A stretch of DNA of 64,000 bases, from contig NZ_RQJO01000009.1 of the NCBI RefSeq assembly GCF_003858635.1, positions 806,001 to 870,000 on the forward strand, written 5' to 3'. A program made the translations under genes and the position numbers. The notes under the pieces are model-generated. The model made no database searches. It was not told the origin of the DNA and was given only the letters and a program-made list of their open reading frames with translations. This document shows positions 61,758-64,000 of the stretch, in pieces (within the stretch, counting starts at the first letter, position 1; each line of letters begins with the position of its first letter). Origin of the DNA: Larkinella rosea (GTDB lineage: Bacteria > Bacteroidota > Bacteroidia > Cytophagales > Spirosomataceae).

Positions 61758-64000
61758 TCAGGCCAGATAACTCCCGATACTGACCACGTCCGCAAACACG
61801 CCGGTGGCTGTCACTTCGGCACCCGCACCGGGGCCTTTGATCACCAAGGGCCGCTCTTTGTACCGTTCCGTGGTAAACGAAATAATATTATCGGCACCCG
61901 ACAGCGAGTAAAACGGATGATCGAAACCGACCGAACGCAGTTCAATGGTTACTTTCCCGTTTTCAAACGTGGCAACGTACCGCAACTTCTCGTTTCGGCC
62001 TTCGGCCCCTTGCAACAGGTTTTCAAAATAGGCATTGTTGGTGTCCAGTTCGTCGAAAAACGCCGGAATGCTGGGGGCTTTGATACAACTCTCGGGCAAC
62101 AGATTATTGATGGTGACATCGGACGGTTCCAGTTCAAAACCGGCTTCACGGGCCAGAATGAGGATTTTTCGGGCCACATCCATGCCGCTCAAATCTTCGC
62201 GCGGATCGGGTTCGGTAAACCCTTTTTCTTTCGCTTCCCGAACAACCGTGGCGAACGAAACCCCCGGTTTGTAATTGTTAAAAATGTACGACAGTGTGCC
62301 CGACAGAATGGCTTCAATTTTCAAAAACCGGTCGCCGGACGTCATCAATCCCTGCAAGGTATTGATGATGGGCAAACCGGCTCCGACATTGGTTTCGTAC
62401 AAGAACTTGACCCCGCGCCGAACCGTTGCCCGCTGCAACCGTTTATACTCGGCATACGATCCGGAGTTGGCCACTTTATTGGGTGTTACAATCGACACGT
62501 TGGCGTTCAGCAGCGGTTCGTAAAACAACGGAATATCCTTATCCGCCGTGCAGTCGATGAACACACTGTTGGGCAGGTTGTAGTCTTTCAATTTCTCGAC
62601 AAAAGCCGGTAACGAAGTTGTCACTCCTTCATTGACCAGTCGTTCCTGCCAGTTGGTGAGGTCGATGCCTTTCGGGTCGAGCAACATCTTTTTGGTGTTC
62701 GATACGCCAACGAGGCAAATTCGCAGGAGTTTTTCGGTCCGTAGGAATTCGTATTGCGACTCAATCTGTTGCAGTAACGTTCGGCCGATCAATCCCGCCC
62801 CGACCAGATAGAGGTTGAGAATTCGGGCTTCCGACTGGAAAAAGACGTTGTGCATCGCATTCAGCGCCTTCGACAGGTTGTTCTTGTTGATAACCACCGA
62901 AATGTTGATCTCCGACGAACCCTGCGCAATGGCAATGATGTTGATCCCGTTTTTACCGAGTACCGAAAAAAGCTTTCCGGCAATTCCTGAACTCTTTTTC
63001 ATGCCTTCGCCCACCGTGGCAATGATCGAAAGATCGCGTTCGATGCTGATGTTGTCGACGTGTCCGTGGGCGATTTCGGCCGCAAATTCGGCTTCCAGAA
63101 TCTCGCGGACGCGCTCAGCGTTGCGGGGTTCGATGGCGAAACAGATCGAGTGTTCCGACGATGCCTGCGAAATCAGAATGACGCTGATTTTATAATGCGC
63201 TAAGGTGCTGAACAGTTTGGCCGAAACCCCGGCTACTCCGATCATCCCGCTGCCCTGAATGTTGACCAGCACGATATCGTCGATCGACGAAATACCGGTA
63301 ATCGTAAAATCGCGCCGGTCGGCGGTACGGCTGATTACCGTCCCTTCGTGACTGGCGTTGAACGTATTGAGAATCCGAATTGGAATATTTTTGGCAAACG
63401 CCGGTTGCAGCGTTGGCGGATAAATGACTTTAGCTCCGAAGTGGCTCAGTTCCATCGCTTCGGCGTAGGTAATCGTCGGAATATTGAACGCGTTCGGCAC
63501 CTTGCGCGGGTCAGCGGTCATCATCCCGTCAACATCCGTCCAGATATCAATGTAGTTGGCGTTCAAGGCTGCCCCCAGAATCGAAGCCGTGTAATCGGAA
63601 CCGCCCCGGCCGAGCGTGGTGGTTTCGTTGTTCGCGGTGGAACCGATAAATCCCGTCACGATGGGTAAATCCGTTCCGATGGTAGCAAAATAATCCCGAA
63701 TCAACTGGTTGGTGTTCAGGTCATCCACTTCGGCCATGCTAAACTGGGCATCGGTTTTGATGAGGTCGCGGGCGTCACAAAACCGGGCGGGAACGCCCTT
63801 GCTTTTCAGGCATTCGCTGATGACGAGGCACGAAAGCCGCTCGCCGAAACTCATGACCAGATCCATTGTTCGGTCCGATAGTTCGCGGATGAGCGACACG
63901 CCCCGCAGCAAATCCTCCAGTTCGTTGACGGTGCCGCGAACTTTGCCGAACACTTTACTCTGTTCTTTTATCGGAATTAATCCCTTGATGACGTTGAAAT
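61758..64000 (-). CDS. thrA: Bifunctional aspartokinase/homoserine dehydrogenase (5' end outside window)
   Basis: The frame is open to the right edge, so the internal GTG at 63953 is not the start; about 50 residues are missing. The aspartokinase part shows VMSFGERLSCLVIS, TGFIGSTANNETTTLGRGGS and DGMMTADPRKV. Two ACT domains follow for feedback by threonine. The homoserine dehydrogenase part has the NAD loop VGAGLIGRTLLQQI, then TPNKVANSG and ETNVGAGLPIINTL. The enzyme carries out the first and third steps from aspartate to threonine and methionine. thrB follows. Confidence 0.96.
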   Translation of the reverse strand, partial: FNVIKGLIPIKEQSKVFGKVRGTVNELEDLLRGVSLIRELSDRTMDLVMSFGERLSCLVISECLKSKGVPARFCDARDLIKTDAQFSMAEVDDLNTNQLIRDYFATIGTDLPIVTGFIGSTANNETTTLGRGGSDYTASILGAALNANYIDIWTDVDGMMTADPRKVPNAFNIPTITYAEAMELSHFGAKVIYPPTLQPAFAKNIPIRILNTFNASHEGTVISRTADRRDFTITGISSIDDIVLVNIQGSGMIGVAGVSAKLFSTLAHYKISVILISQASSEHSICFAIEPRNAERVREILEAEFAAEIAHGHVDNISIERDLSIIATVGEGMKKSSGIAGKLFSVLGKNGINIIAIAQGSSEINISVVINKNNLSKALNAMHNVFFQSEARILNLYLVGAGLIGRTLLQQIESQYEFLRTEKLLRICLVGVSNTKKMLLDPKGIDLTNWQERLVNEGVTTSLPAFVEKLKDYNLPNSVFIDCTADKDIPLFYEPLLNANVSIVTPNKVANSGSYAEYKRLQRATVRRGVKFLYETNVGAGLPIINTLQGLMTSGDRFLKIEAILSGTLSYIFNNYKPGVSFATVVREAKEKGFTEPDPREDLSGMDVARKILILAREAGFELEPSDVTINNLLPESCIKAPSIPAFFDELDTNNAYFENLLQGAEGRNEKLRYVATFENGKVTIELRSVGFDHPFYSLSGADNIISFTTERYKERPLVIKGPGAGAEVTATGVFADVVSIGSYLA

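Overview
The window is chromosomal DNA from a Bacteroidota bacterium, most likely order Cytophagales and close to Spirosoma or Larkinella. The family level is an inference. The evidence is a SusC/SusD pair, many outer-membrane beta-barrels, LytTR regulators paired with LytS-like kinases, promoters matching the Bacteroidota pattern (TTG, 17-23 bp, TAnnTTTG), and a base composition near half G+C. Both ends cut a gene: a glycoside hydrolase on the left and thrA on the right.

Layout. 1-7.4 kb: two glycoside hydrolases, a periplasmic PQQ dehydrogenase fused to cytochrome c, and a Tat-exported ManD/RspA-like enolase-superfamily enzyme. This looks like a sugar or sugar-acid catabolic block. 7.5-8.8 kb: a Bcr/CflA-type exporter. 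8.8-17.5 kb: a decayed plasticity zone. It holds broken PepSY, probable DUF4374, TonB-receptor, LytTR, NTF2-like and beta-barrel remnants, with an intact GT-C glycosyltransferase in the middle. A frameshifted TonB receptor is cut by an IS3-family element, and an N-terminally truncated tyrosine integrase lies beside tRNA-Asp. 17.7-21.7 kb: housekeeping genes (DinB, Nif3-like, zinc ribbon, TPR). 21.6-32.3 kb: a signalling-rich block with two LytS/LytTR pairs, a lone receiver and a TPR kinase/NarL pair. These are interspersed with a phosphohistidine-type phosphatase, a hotdog thioesterase, menF and two tiny acidic genes. 32.4-35.9 kb: an amidohydrolase, a soluble-dehydrogenase-like lipoprotein and a HiPIP. 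36-45.5 kb: envelope proteins, a TolC-type channel and TamB. 45.6-50.2 kb: tsaD, a MOSC protein, a UbiA-like membrane protein and a phosphohexomutase. 50.4-55.5 kb: SusC/SusD. 55.5-64 kb: an oxidoreductase, tsaE, ald, a small conserved gene, Wzi, thrB and thrA.

The most striking unexplained structure is a family of seven intergenic inverted repeats. Their arms are built from tandem degenerate 7-base units (GTTTACG-like, ATGAACA-like or ATAGGAA-like). In most copies the arms enclose a short core such as GGCTGACGC, GGGTCTAACG or ATGCGTCAG. The heptad sequence differs between loci but is matched between the two arms of one locus. A separate nested palindrome of REP type follows susD. The IS3 element carries two related G+C-rich 16-base insertions, one in each transposase frame, and each destroys the frame.
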